From contig JAQGBZ010000180.1 in assembly GCA_034687125.1 (NCBI GenBank), forward strand, positions 1 through 64,000: a DNA stretch of 64,000 bases, given 5' to 3'. This DNA is from Neelides folsomi (taxonomy: Eukaryota; Arthropoda; Collembola; Neelipleona; Neelidae). This document shows positions 37,901-48,827 of the stretch, in pieces. The translations under genes and the position numbers were made by a program. A model generated the notes under the pieces. That model was not told the DNA's origin and did not search any database. It saw only the letters and a list, made by a program, of their open reading frames with translations. How positions within the stretch are numbered: the stretch's first letter is position 1; the number at the start of each line of letters is the position of its first letter.

Positions 37901-40900
37901 GAAATCATGATGATCTACATGATGCCAATATCCCACATATTAATTTTTATAAAATGGTTCAATATTTATATTTGAACTTATTATTGCTTTACCTTGAAAT
38001 GTGCTAGCAATAATCCAATTACAGTTCAAATATGAGGATGATGTTTTTAATAATATAAATATTTTTAATTATATAAATAAATAAGAAATACCTTTTATTG
38101 AATTTGGACTTTCCATGCCGGTATTTTCAAAAAACCACTTGCCGCAATTAGTTAACAATCAGTATTTTAATTTTACTTCAAAGTTCTAACAAGTGTAGTC
38201 TTGATAGAAAGTCTTTATCAAAGCTAAAAACCACGGGCCTCCCTTGCCAACCGCGTGAGTGTTGAAGCAATTGTGTTGGACTCCTCGGCGAGGTTTCTCG
38301 GTAAGGTCAAGTTGTGAAGAATCGAAAGGGCGGTACATAAAGCAACATAGGGAAGGCGTTCGGGAACAACCGTTTCCCTTCGCCTCTCTCACCCCCAACC
38401 ACACCTCGCCAAATGTCGATTCCGCCAATTACAACAACGAAACTCAACCCTTCCCTTTATTCCCTTCCAAGCTACAGATTTAATATGCCAAATTGTTAAT
38501 TTGTATATTTAAATTCCATTCACAACCAGACAAAAGATTTCTTAAAAAACCATTTCAAAGGGGCCTTTTATAAAAATCCCCAATCCTCATCCTTTTAAAT
38601 AGATTTATGCAGATATGAATAAGGCTAGTTATAAATACAAGTTCTCATTGTTAGTTCAATTTAATAAAAGGAGTTAAGGGATGTTCCAGAATTAAAAATG
38701 ATTCCCCTTTACATTGAAAACAATGTAAGGGCAAAGGGTTCGCAAATTTTATTGCAAGGGACTTTGTGAGGATATTGCAAATATGTAAATTCCCCCTTCC
38801 TTATTCTTATTGAATAGGAATCTGCAAATGGGAAAATAAAGAATGAAAAGGTTTATATAAAGGGACACTGGAGCAAAGGGAGAAAAGAAAGTATTAAAAT
38901 AAGTTGGAATCAGAACATACATATATGTTAAATAGGCATTTCCTCTAGCAATGGAATTGTCATAATCGGATTTAAAAATCTGAACAACTTCAAAGGTCCT
39001 TCTGCCTCAACATTGCGAAATTGGTAAGGCCCACCGGAACATGTGAAGTTGCAAATCTCCATAATGCATTATTATCAACCATTGAAGGGGAGAGAATCTT
39101 TTCAACCTCCACACAATACACGTAGTTTCATTTTCAAGCAGATTAATCTCCCTTTCAATGACAAAATTTGAATAGAATATTTTATTTAACATCAAATGCA
39201 ACTCCAGACGTGAATCTTCCTGTGACTTTTTGCAAATGTTTTTTTTAAATCTTTAACTTCTCCTCAACCTTAACAATATTTATTTAGAATACATTCTATC
39301 ATACATCCATACTTAATTTCTAATACAAAAACCCCATTCTCCTCTTGTATATAATAATTATATTACTATTGGCAATTCCTGGTCGCACTATAATAAACTC
39401 ATTAAATTAACTTGAGCATTTGAGATATGAATATTATCTAGTATAAATACTTGGATGGAAAAACAGATAGATAAATAGATGTATTATATACATGTTGTAT
39501 ATGGTGAATCGAGTACTATGATGGAAAGACATATTGCGAAATGAGGGAGTTGTCCATGGAAGATGCAGTTGATGATGGAATGTCCTTTTGTGAAGGATGT
39601 GTTTAATGTGAGAAGGAGGGGGGAAGAAGAGACATTAAAATGTTAAGAGCCCCATCATCCCCATTTCCCTACCTTCACATCCAAAATCCCTTTGACCCTC
39701 TCTGGTTTTATAGGACCAAGAGAGATTCGACACACTGGAAAGCCGTAAACCAACCCGTAAACCAACTATACCCATTAATACTCACAGATGTACTTTATCC
39801 ATACGGGCATAAATTAACCATAGCTCCAATATACACATTCATGTTCAGCCTTTAAATATAACTTACCTTACTTTTATACACATTTTGTGCAAATTCTTAT
39901 ATGATGGGAATCTGCGAACATTTCCTTTTTAAAGATTCCTATTTTCGCTTAGTACTTATACCATTCATATGAGTACCATATACAGACCATATTATATGTA
40001 CCTATATACCATACATTTGAATATTCTTTATATATTTAATACATTGGGACAAATCTAGCAACATCTCATCCTCGTTCCTATTTTTCCTATGAGCAGTAAT
40101 ACTGACAATTTTTATAACTATTATATCCAGAAGTGGAGAAAGCAAAAACAGTTGAAAAGAAGTGAAAAAAATTGGCAAAGGTGCTGAAGAGCTGAAATAC
40201 ACTCAAACTGGGCAATAAATGGGGAAGGAACAATCGAAGGCTTTTATTCAACGACGAGAATCAATGACAGTTGGCAGGCTGGAATTCTCACTTGCTTACT
40301 TTGAAGGCTAAATGAAGTGTTTTTAATACATTTTATGGAAATGAATAAGGATGAAGTTTTGTATTCATAAAATGTATGTAACAAATATCAATGCAATTTG
40401 TATGTAAAGTGCATTTGGAGTATTTAGGAGGAAAATTAAGATGTGAATTAAAGAACATTTTATACATTTAGTAAGTTTTATTAAGAGGACGAGTTTTATG
40501 AAGAAGAGTTGAAGTCATAAAATGTCATAAAGTAAAAGGGGAAATGAACTTGTTGCTCAATTCTTTGTCCATTATACAACATACAAACTTATCCTCATTA
40601 CATTACACAGTCTCATTATCTTAAATATTAAGAGACAAAAAAGAGGTATTGGTCATTTGTTCATTTTTATAGTTTTTCTAAGATCTCGGGCGCTGAATGT
40701 TTTATTACGCAAACGACAATTCTAAGATTCTTAAATTAAACAATGTATTCAAAATATGAAATAAGTAACAATTATAAGCTTAAATTTATTGTTAGTTTAC
40801 AATATGTGCGCGATTTTCAAAAAGATAACAACACACTGTTTTAAAAAATTATAAAAGAATTGTCAACTTAAATTAGAACTTTTGGAAGTAAGTTTATTAT

Positions 40901-41600
40901 GTTTATATTTTTTGATGTGAACCCTTTTCATATGTTAAACAACTATATAATTATATACTAAAATTATTTGTATCTGTAGCTATTTATGCCATAAATACAG
41001 ATACTTAATACTTACGTTTAATAAGTACCTACTAATGAACTAAAATTAACTAAAGGGTAAAGCTATAGAAAGTATTATATTACTATCTAAATCCTCACAA
41101 AGCAAAGCAAAGTACAAAGCAACAGTTTAAATTAAATTACACCCGATGAAATACATGCGAGAGTGTAAAATAAATATTAATCTTATCTTATTATTAATAA
41201 TAACATTTAATGCTAAGAAATGAACTACCCATTTTCTTTAAACTTTCTTAACTTATTTTTAATATCCACATTTCCTTTTATTTAATTAAAATACATAAAA
41301 AAAATGTATCCCATATGTTATGCATTTATTAAAATTCGTACTATAGGGAAATTTCAATGTTTAACTTTATTTTTATTGATAATGATAAATGACAATGAGT
41401 TCTAATTAGCATAAATATAGAATGAATAAAAAATAATGTATTTTATGTGAGCATTATATAAAAAAGCCTAAATATAAATTCAATAAATATATTATGGAAC
41501 AATTTTTCTTGGTAAAAATGCCACAGGAAACTTGCTAAATAATTCACGTCCTCTTAATTTAATATGGTTTTATTAAAAGCTGTGGCTAATCATTAGATTG
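34932..41600. other. gene-poor DNA upstream of doublesex
   Basis: No coding exon recognised over 6.6 kb. It presumably holds the doublesex promoter and 5' UTR exons. GC-richer patches at about 35750-35880, 38190-38480 and 39630-39760 are candidates for those or for enhancers. A TA-rich dinucleotide run lies near 36380-36405. Confidence 0.4.
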
Positions 41601-41619
41601 TATAATAGATAAATATTAG

Positions 41620-41627
41620 TATAAAAG
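41620..41627 (+). promoter_or_regulatory. TATA box of CBM14 peptide gene A
   Basis: TATAAAAG 47 nt before the start codon, matched by the same octamer before the neighbouring paralogue, so a very short 5' UTR is likely. Confidence 0.65.
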
Positions 41628-41666
41628 CCAAATGAAAATATAGTAAATGAAATAAAATTTTTCAAA

Positions 41667-42196
41667 ATGAATTTAATTTTTATTGTTGGAGTATTACTGG
41701 CCGTATTGAACATCACAACTGGAAATCATTGTAAATTTTAAATAAAATTAAAAATGAACACAATTTTTAATGTATTCTAACTTATAGATTATTGTCAAAA
41801 TAATGGTCTTCGAGATGGAAATTATGTGAATCCAAAAAATTGTGGTAAAAAAATTTAATTCACATTACATCAAAAAAATGAAAGTTAACTTTATTTAACA
41901 TTTTTACGCTAATTCAATAAATCACGAAATTATATAAATATAATTTTAGTATATTATTTTAAAAAATAGCATCGTATATTGCTTGTGGTGGTGGACGGAC
42001 TTTTGTTATGCCTTGCCCAAGTGGACTTTATTATGATGTCTGGGCACCACAGAAAGGAGGTTTGTGACTGATGAAAATTTCAACTCAATTTAAAACCATT
42101 AATTATAAATTATTTCTAGGAGCTTGTATTAGGGGATCAGGACATTGCGCTGGCCAGCGTTATTCAAAATACCGACGAATAAGAGAACTTTATTAA
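41667..42196 (+). CDS. secreted single-domain chitin-binding (CBM14) peptide A
   Basis: Small extracellular peptide, probably binding chitin of cuticle, gut lining or a pathogen. Four exons, 41667-41730, 41788-41844, 41970-42059 and 42120-42196, give 95 residues. A signal peptide (MNLIFIVGVLLAVLNITTGN) is followed by one peritrophin-A/CBM14 domain with six cysteines at 24, 40, 46, 56, 73 and 80. Spacings of 15, 5, 9, 16 and 6 match the family, as do the DGNYVNPKNC and CPSGLYYD motifs. A basic tail (RYSKYRRIREL) follows the last Cys. Gene B 1.4 kb downstream has the same exon phases and tail, so they are tandem duplicates. Domain call is firm; the biological role is inferred. Confidence 0.9.
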
Positions 42197-42539
42197 GATT
42201 TTATTCGAATAAGAGTACACTGCAAATTTGCTAACTATTAAATTTTGGGAGAAAATTTAATTTAATAAAAACTTTGCAACAAATTTAAGCTATCATTTGA
42301 ATTGTGTCAATGAATTGTAATGCGATTATTAAACAATAAAAATTTCAGAGCATCGTTTACATAAATCATTTATTTTAATTGAATCGCTTAAAAATTACAA
42401 GTATTTTCATCCAACCTAATGCAAAAATGTTAAAACGCTCAGTTTCAAACAAATTGAATAGCATAATTTTGCATAAATTGTTTGATATTGTTGATATAAC
42501 ATTGATATTAATATTGTTTTGTATATTGATATTAATGGT

Positions 42540-42710
42540 TTTCCAGTCAAATATGAAACTTGAAAGACATACTGTAATTCACACAAAAGAGAAGCCGTTT
42601 AAATGTTCATGTTGTGAATTAAGATTTCTCAATAAAGATAATTATACATAAACATGAAATTATGCACACAAGTGGAAAACCATTAACAAGCGTGCAAGAA
42701 AAGAAATAGG
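42540..42710 (+). pseudogene. C2H2 zinc-finger gene fragment
   Basis: The translation shows the linker HTKEKPFKC and the finger start CSCCELRFLNKDNY. The rest of the finger (HKHEIMHTSGKP) continues only in a different frame after a stop, so at least one frameshift breaks it. No other fingers or exons were found nearby. It is a small relic of a multi-finger protein gene left between the two chitin-binding peptide genes. Confidence 0.75.
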
Positions 42711-42939
42711 GTGCTATCTAATAAAATGGCGTTTATCTGTTGTCGGGTGTCGGGTGTTTGGTGATTTGGTTTGATTCCTAGATTATAGCATAGATAGCGG
42801 ATTTTATATATTGATTCAAAATAGTATAATTAATAATTTTTCAATTCAATTCAATTATGGTTTTATTCATCAATATAATGTAAAATTCAAATTAAAGCAA
42901 ATGATAAAAATTTAATTATAAAATCCACATTACTGGAAA

Positions 42940-43305
42940 TGGCTAGGATTTACAATACCAGCACACCATGGTGCACCATAAAAACTCCATGGTGAGTTAA
43001 TTTTAATTTTCCTATCATTGAGTTTTGCATTTTCGGTTTTCACCATGGTGAAGGTTTGCTCACCTTGGTGCACCATAAAAACTCCATGGTGCACCAACTC
43101 ATCATGAACCTTAACATTTTTCACCATGTTTTATCATACCTGTGACATGTATTTAGATAGGTTAGGTATGTTTAAATAAAATAAGACTTTACTACACGAT
43201 TAAACTCAAATTAGTAAAATTAACATTAAACTCACAATGGTGAAGGGGAAATTTAAGTGACAAACATGGTGCACTATGGTGTGCTGGTATTGTAAATCCC
43301 AGCCA
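42940..43305. mobile_element. MITE with 40-bp inverted repeats, 366 bp
   Basis: The left end TGGCTAGGATTTACAATACC and the complement of the right end TGGCTGGGATTTACAATACC belong to inverted repeats of about 40 bp with two mismatches. TGGAAA flanks both sides exactly (42934-42939 and 43306-43311), consistent with a 6-bp target-site duplication. The interior repeats palindromic CACCATGGTG-type modules, and a 25-bp unit (centred on CACCATAAAAACTCCATGG) occurs twice. No coding capacity. The superfamily is uncertain: the terminus and 6-bp duplication fit no class cleanly. Confidence 0.8.
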
Positions 43306-43561
43306 TGGAAACAATATTAAAAAGTATATTTTCCTTGTAATTTCCTTGATGTAAAAAATAGATTATAAAACAATTAATTTCATCAAAATCAGGTTTACTT
43401 AGGTTTTAATGAAAATTTTAATTAGTTCCCATAAAAAACTGTCAAAGATAAAAAATTGTCATTAAATGCTGAGGTTAATTTATTAATTTTTACCTTATAA
43501 TGCAAATACAATATACAATATGTATATATTATTATATTATATATCTGTATCTTAAAATTTG

Positions 43562-43569
43562 TATAAAAG
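43562..43569 (+). promoter_or_regulatory. TATA box of CBM14 peptide gene B
   Basis: TATAAAAG 53 nt before the start codon, the same octamer and nearly the same spacing as in gene A. Confidence 0.65.
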
Positions 43570-43614
43570 CAGAAAAATGAAATTATATTTTTTAAATATC
43601 GTTTATTCACCAAA

Positions 43615-44192
43615 ATGAAATTGTTACTTACTTTGACTGTTCTTCTTGTTGTATTTTGTTTAGCAAACGGAAGTATAGACATTGTTTAATAACTGAAATA
43701 TTTAATATTACTTGTTTAATTTGTTAATTAAAATACATAACATAACACATTTGCCTATTAACTTACTTATGTTAATTTGTTGATAATTTTTTATTTAGAT
43801 TACTGTAAAAGAAAGAAACTCAGAGATGGCAATTATGTGAATCCTAATAATTGCAGTGAGGAAATATTTAACATAAATGTTATTTATCTAACATATCTTA
43901 AAGTCCGAATTATCTAATTTATATAGCTTCTAAATAGGAACATTCATTGCTTGTGCTAGCGGAAGTACATATGTGAAAGACTGTCCTACTGGACTTTTCT
44001 ACAACGTAAACGCAAGGCAAAAGGGTGGTAAGTATTATGACTGATAAAATTCACAGTTTAATTTACAATTAAAATATGAATCTTTAAATAATGATAGCTT
44101 AACATATTTTAGGATCTTGCATCCAAGGGTCTCGTCATTGTGCAGGTCAAAAAAATTCAAAACGTCGTCGCCAGAGGGACTTTCAAGAATAG
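43615..44192 (+). CDS. secreted single-domain chitin-binding (CBM14) peptide B
   Basis: Paralogue of peptide A. Four exons, 43615-43672, 43799-43855, 43938-44027 and 44113-44192, give 94 residues with the same intron phases; exons 2 and 3 are identical in length to those of A. A signal peptide (MKLLLTLTVLLVVFCLANG) precedes one CBM14 domain (YCKRKKLRDGNYVNPNNC, then FIACASGSTYVKDCPTGLFY, then SCIQGSRHC). The basic tail is stronger than in A (KNSKRRRQRDFQE). The conserved basic C-terminus after the last Cys could act in charge-based binding; that is inference. The most divergent part is the third exon, between Cys3 and Cys5. Confidence 0.9.
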
Positions 44193-45254
44193 TATCAGTT
44201 GTATTAGTATTCAATATAGTATTAGTATTATTATAATATTACATCAATATAATGCAATAAAATTCTTAGACTCTAATCAAGTGATTTAATAAACATTTTG
44301 AATTAGTGATTAAACTCACCATTTCAATTTTTTCATCTTGCTTGTTCTGATAATTTTCATTAACTATCATAAGCAGACATGCCGTATCCCATATGGGTGC
44401 GAACGCTCGTGGGAACACTCCCATACATTCCCATGCATGTGTTCTCACCAGCTTTCCCGGGAACCATGTCTCTGGCATGGGAACGTTCCCATAAGATTAA
44501 AATTCAACACAAACTCAAAATACTGAAATCCAAAACTTATTCATCGCTACTCGAATCAAAAATTAAATATTTAACGATTATACCTAATTACTTACACTAC
44601 TTACTTTTTATACATAATTAGTATTCTTAATCACTATAAGTTTTAGTCATAAATAATAACCTACTATAAATTAATCCATAATCAAGTGCAGAGTCTCCTT
44701 TTTGTTTAGGGCGCACGATGAAGTTTATCTCACATTCAGTAAAAACTCCTTTTAATTATTAACTCTTAATTATTAATGTAATCGATTAAAAATATCCTGA
44801 ATATATCATTATAATTATAATTTTTATCGTCAAGAACAAAACAAGAAATGTATTTATTTTTACATTGGAACTGTAACTCAAACTATATGATTCGCTATTG
44901 AATTCGGATTTATATTATTTCAAATATGTTTGTTAATTATTTTAAATCCCATGATGATACAAATAAATCAAAAGCATTAGTAAATAATTTTGAATTAAAT
45001 TTTTATATGTAACACTTGAATCATTAAAATTCAATTCATTTTTGTCTCAAATTCTTAAATAAGTTTTAAAAGAATCAAAAGGAAATGCTATACAGAAATA
45101 TTTTAAATTTTAATCATGATTTGAATATAAACTGAAAGCTTTATATTTTGTTAAAATGAATATTTGTGAAAAGAAAATTAGTGAAATAAATCAAATTTAA
45201 AGTAATTTTTTATATAATTATCGTTTTGTTAATTTAATTTTATAAGGTTCAAAT
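44193..45254. other. intergenic DNA with one dispersed repeat
   Basis: AT-rich apart from the palindrome-rich repeat at 44379-44490, which is listed separately. No gene seen. Confidence 0.5.
44379..44490 (+). repeat. palindrome-rich dispersed repeat, copy 1
   Basis: Starts ATGCCGTATCCCATATGGG and ends GGGAACGTTCCC. An approximately 85-bp core shared with copy 2 includes TTCCCGGGAACCATGTCTCT and the following GGCATG. Its GC content stands far above the surrounding AT-rich DNA. It contains several TTCCC/GGGAA palindromes. No terminal duplication was found, so the element type is unknown. Confidence 0.75.
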
Positions 45255-45625
45255 GACCGCCGCCGCTTGTCCCTCCATCCACAACAAAGAAGTAGAAATT
45301 GATGGCGGTGCTGGATATTCAGTTTATATGTACATATTCAATACCAAGCCACTGGCAAAAAAGGAAACGTCAATCCCATCATGGCAAAACTCGTCATTAA
45401 AACCCCAAAGAAATTTTCCCTCACAGTAAAAATAATTGCTATATAAGTCAATGTAATCAACGGCGTGACGCATTAAATAAACTTCTGATAATTTTTTAGT
45501 TTTGTCTACATATGGACCAGCCACAATGGCGCCGATCAACCCCCTGACAATTAGTCCTGCTCCTAATAACCCAACTTCGTCTTCGATTCGAAGAACATTT
45601 AGTCGTTCATACACTACATTTTGTT
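45255..45625 (-). pseudogene. MFS transporter fragment, FLVCR/SLC49-like
   Basis: The minus-strand translation contains GLLGAGLIVRGLIGAIVAG and DKTKKLSEVYL, the end of a helix and cytoplasmic loop as in FLVCR-type major-facilitator carriers. The next transmembrane helix (TPLITLTYIAIIFTV, then FGVLMTSFAMMGLTFPFF) follows only after a frame change near 45465. An in-frame stop lies near 45324. Similarity (YPAPPSISTSLLWMEGQAAAV) then continues beyond that stop, so it is broken in at least two places. Only the region around helices 9-11 remains, with no flanking exons, so it is a decayed partial duplicate. The FLVCR-like assignment is from motif memory and is moderate. Confidence 0.7.
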
Positions 45626-45937
45626 ACATTTATTTAGGCATTAGCTTGTTTGGGTTTAAGTAAGTGGTAGTTATTGAGAAAGGATGTTATTCACTGGTTG
45701 TGAGCACGTGTGTGATATGAAAAGTGAGAGGGAATTCATAAGATTCGTATAACGTAAAATTATTTAATTCAACTTTATTATTTCTTTTCTTCCTTCAATT
45801 TGAGTATAATATAACTTTATAAATACGAGTTAAAATTGAACATTAATGTAAGGTATTAAATGAAATCTCATCATCAAAACTAATTTAATCAAATATACAC
45901 AATTTTATACTAATTATTTTATAATTTTAATTTTGCT

Positions 45938-47950
45938 TTATTCAACCATTGTTGCTGTTTTATCTCGAAAAAGCTTAAACTGGAAATTAAGGAAAAATAT
46001 ATTATACATGGTCAAATCAATTTGAGTTTGACGAACAATACGTATTTATTAATTTAAAAAAAACGTACCAAATTGGCAAAATTGAGTGGATTCTTTTTAT
46101 TCCTAAATGAAACAATGTATTTTGAAATATTATTAAAATAAGGTTGAAGGTTTGATGGAACAACTTTTCCGCCTTTCCCCATTTCGCAAATTTTATCAAC
46201 GTTATTCTGATTATGTAAACAAAACGGGACTTTGAGCCTGTCACCGGAACTCCAACTTATAAGAGATTCTGATCCAATATCCAAATAACACAATTCTTCC
46301 TTTTTATTGTAATTTGAGCACCAATTTTTTGGCCTTTGTATTAAACCTTTATCTTCATTTTGTGGAAACAAAGTGCAATCACATTCACCAAATATATTTC
46401 CAATATAATTTAAAGGCATTTGGAAAGTTTTTTCATCAAATTTAAATTCAACTTTTGTGAAATGATTGTACATGATTAGAAAATCCTTATCTGTTAAAAT
46501 ATAATACACATAATCTTACTTTCTATACAATATTACTTTAAAATGCTTATTCTGATTAATATTAATGACAATAATGAGTGATTATTAATAGTTAATTAAT
46601 ATTATAATAATTTTACATGTAATATTGCTGATTTTTGAAATTGTTTCTTCCCAATTCCAGGATTTAAAATGATTAAAGAAAACGCCAACATTTTGAGCTT
46701 CAATATCAAAGATCATTGGATTATTAAACGAATTGTTCTGCATTAAAATTGTAGAATTATCAATTGACGATCTTAAATAAAAAAATAATTTGTTTGATCA
46801 TTTTATAAATATTCTCAGTATAAAAATATTTTATATTTTGATTATACTTCGCAGTAAATATTTGTAAACTTGAATTTCCCCTCAATTTTGAATTTACAAA
46901 GAAGAAGTTTTTGAAGCCGTTGATCACAATTGAATGATTAGTTCCATTTGATATTAAAACCCTTGAAAATTTTACACTTCCTCCCCAATTCTCCTCATTC
47001 AAGTTAATTCCATGATTTTCAATTTTTCCAATTTCAACATCTTGGAAGAAAATGTTTTTCCATTGATTCCTAATAATTGCAGAATTCCTTATAGCGGCAA
47101 TTCCGGATTCCCTTATTGAAATGAGCGGCCGATCAAATGTTTTATATGAATATAGTGGAATTTCCGAACAACATTTTATATCTGAAATTGAATTTTAAAA
47201 GACATCATTAATAAATAAATTAATTAATTAACATGATAAATATTGGTATAATTTTTAAAAAAACAACAAATTTTTATTTTAAAAGTTACCAAATACGTCA
47301 TCATATATTTGTTTCCTATCAGAAAGCCCAAATTCATAACCTTCAATTTCTTTTATGTTGACCCGATCGACAAAAAGATCTCCAGAATAAAAATTAAATG
47401 CTTGACTCATTTCGAAATTTCCCCCAAGGCCAAAAAGTTCAACGCGGGAGACATTGTTTTTATATGGAATGAAATCTTCGCCCAATTTGATATTTAAAAA
47501 AGGCGGAGAATTACAAATACAAATCTTTTTCACGGTAGTTTTAATGTTACTTGTTTTAATGAAGAACCCCGGATGCTTAAAATAATTGCATTCGCAAATA
47601 TTAATTAATTAATATAATACTAATTATATTAAAAATTCTAAAATTTTTATTTATCTTACGTTTGTATTATTAAAAGAAGAAAAATCACAAGAAGTTACGT
47701 TGGATTGACAATAACAATAAGTTAAGCTTGCATTGTTGTCACCGTCGCACATTCGCAGCACAATCAAGTCACTTTCAACAAGTGGACGTAATGAATCACT
47801 TTGTATTTTTGGATCTTCAAAACCGTCGTTTTTAGATACTGACAATGAGCTTCTATTTGTTCTTGTTAATAAATATATGAGGAGGAAAGTAAGAAGCCCT
47901 ACAAATAGGACGAAAATGATAATATTACGAACTTTTGAGTTGTCTGCCAT
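45938..47950 (-). CDS. type II membrane protein with beta-helix-like ectodomain, paralogue 1
   Basis: I do not recognise the family. Six exons join in frame to 509 residues: 47950-47660, 47575-47290, 47181-46848, 46771-46617, 46490-46069, 45979-45938. A short cytoplasmic start (MADNSKVRN) is followed by one membrane segment (about residues 9-29) with no cleavage site, giving a type II topology. The ectodomain begins with a cysteine cluster (LRMCDG, YCYCQSN, TSCDFS), then KKICICNSPPF and IKCCSEIP. It continues with short hydrophobic/Asn-rich strands (ISNGTNHSIVING, FFFVNSKLRGNSS, NSTILMQNNSF) suggestive of a right-handed beta-helix. A C-terminal Cys-containing domain (GECDCTLFP, NWCSNY, LCYLDIG, FCLHNQN, ICEMGKGG) follows. 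Many Asn-x-Ser/Thr sites fit heavy glycosylation. The last exon is chosen because a strong GTACGT donor would otherwise be ignored. The stop overlaps AATAAA. A tandem copy lies just upstream. Confidence 0.8.
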
Positions 47951-48827
47951 CTTTTTAAGACAAACTTATAATTTATATTTATGTTGCTTTTGAATAAATT
48001 TATTGATCTTTATTTAACAAATAGTATCGGTATAATGATTTTAATTTTATTCCCAATACAATATATCTACATATAGATATTTTATGTAGATATATAGGTC
48101 ATGAGTATTAATAACTCTATTTCAACTAATATTCTTTTCCTCCAATATTTTCCCACATCCTTTTTTATGTCACCAATTTTACCTCGAAGTCATTAACTAT
48201 TCTTATTTATATGACATAACTATGATACATACTTATTTATTCATCAAAATTACAGAAGAAGCCATGCCCTATGATAAAATAGGTATTTATATGTGTGAAT
48301 AATGACGACAATAGTTATATGAAAATGAAGAATGGAAAAATATAAAAATCTTATTTGAGAGCTGAAAATTCAAACCCTTTAAAAATTATCTTAGAAAAAT
48401 AGCGTTTGACATCAATTTTTAACTTGAGTTCCATTGACTTCGTTGGATGTAACGCTGCACGCGGGAACTGAAAGCAAACGGGTATATTCTACTATATAGT
48501 ATATGTATAAAGGTAGAACCAAATTTAAATATCGCCCTCTATTAACTAACAGAAATCACATCTTAAGCTTAATTTAAGTTATTGGAACCTTAGTATTTTC
48601 AATATTTTCTTGGTTTGTAGGTTTCAATGGTGCATAAGTATGAATAAAATAATGCTTGATAATATTATACACAATGCACACATCACATGTAATTCTATGT
48701 ATATTTATGAAAGATATTTTATTATATACATAATTATCATAGAAACTCACATATCGTGTGTAATATCCACAAGCCAGATTTATTATATAGAACATTAATA
48801 TAATTTTAGATATTGATAAAAAATTTA
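47951..48827. other. intergenic DNA between the two paralogues
   Basis: Contains the probable core promoter of paralogue 1 (TATAAA-like AT-rich sequence within about 60 nt upstream of its start codon). I found no remnant of the C-terminal exons that paralogue 2 lacks. Confidence 0.4.
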
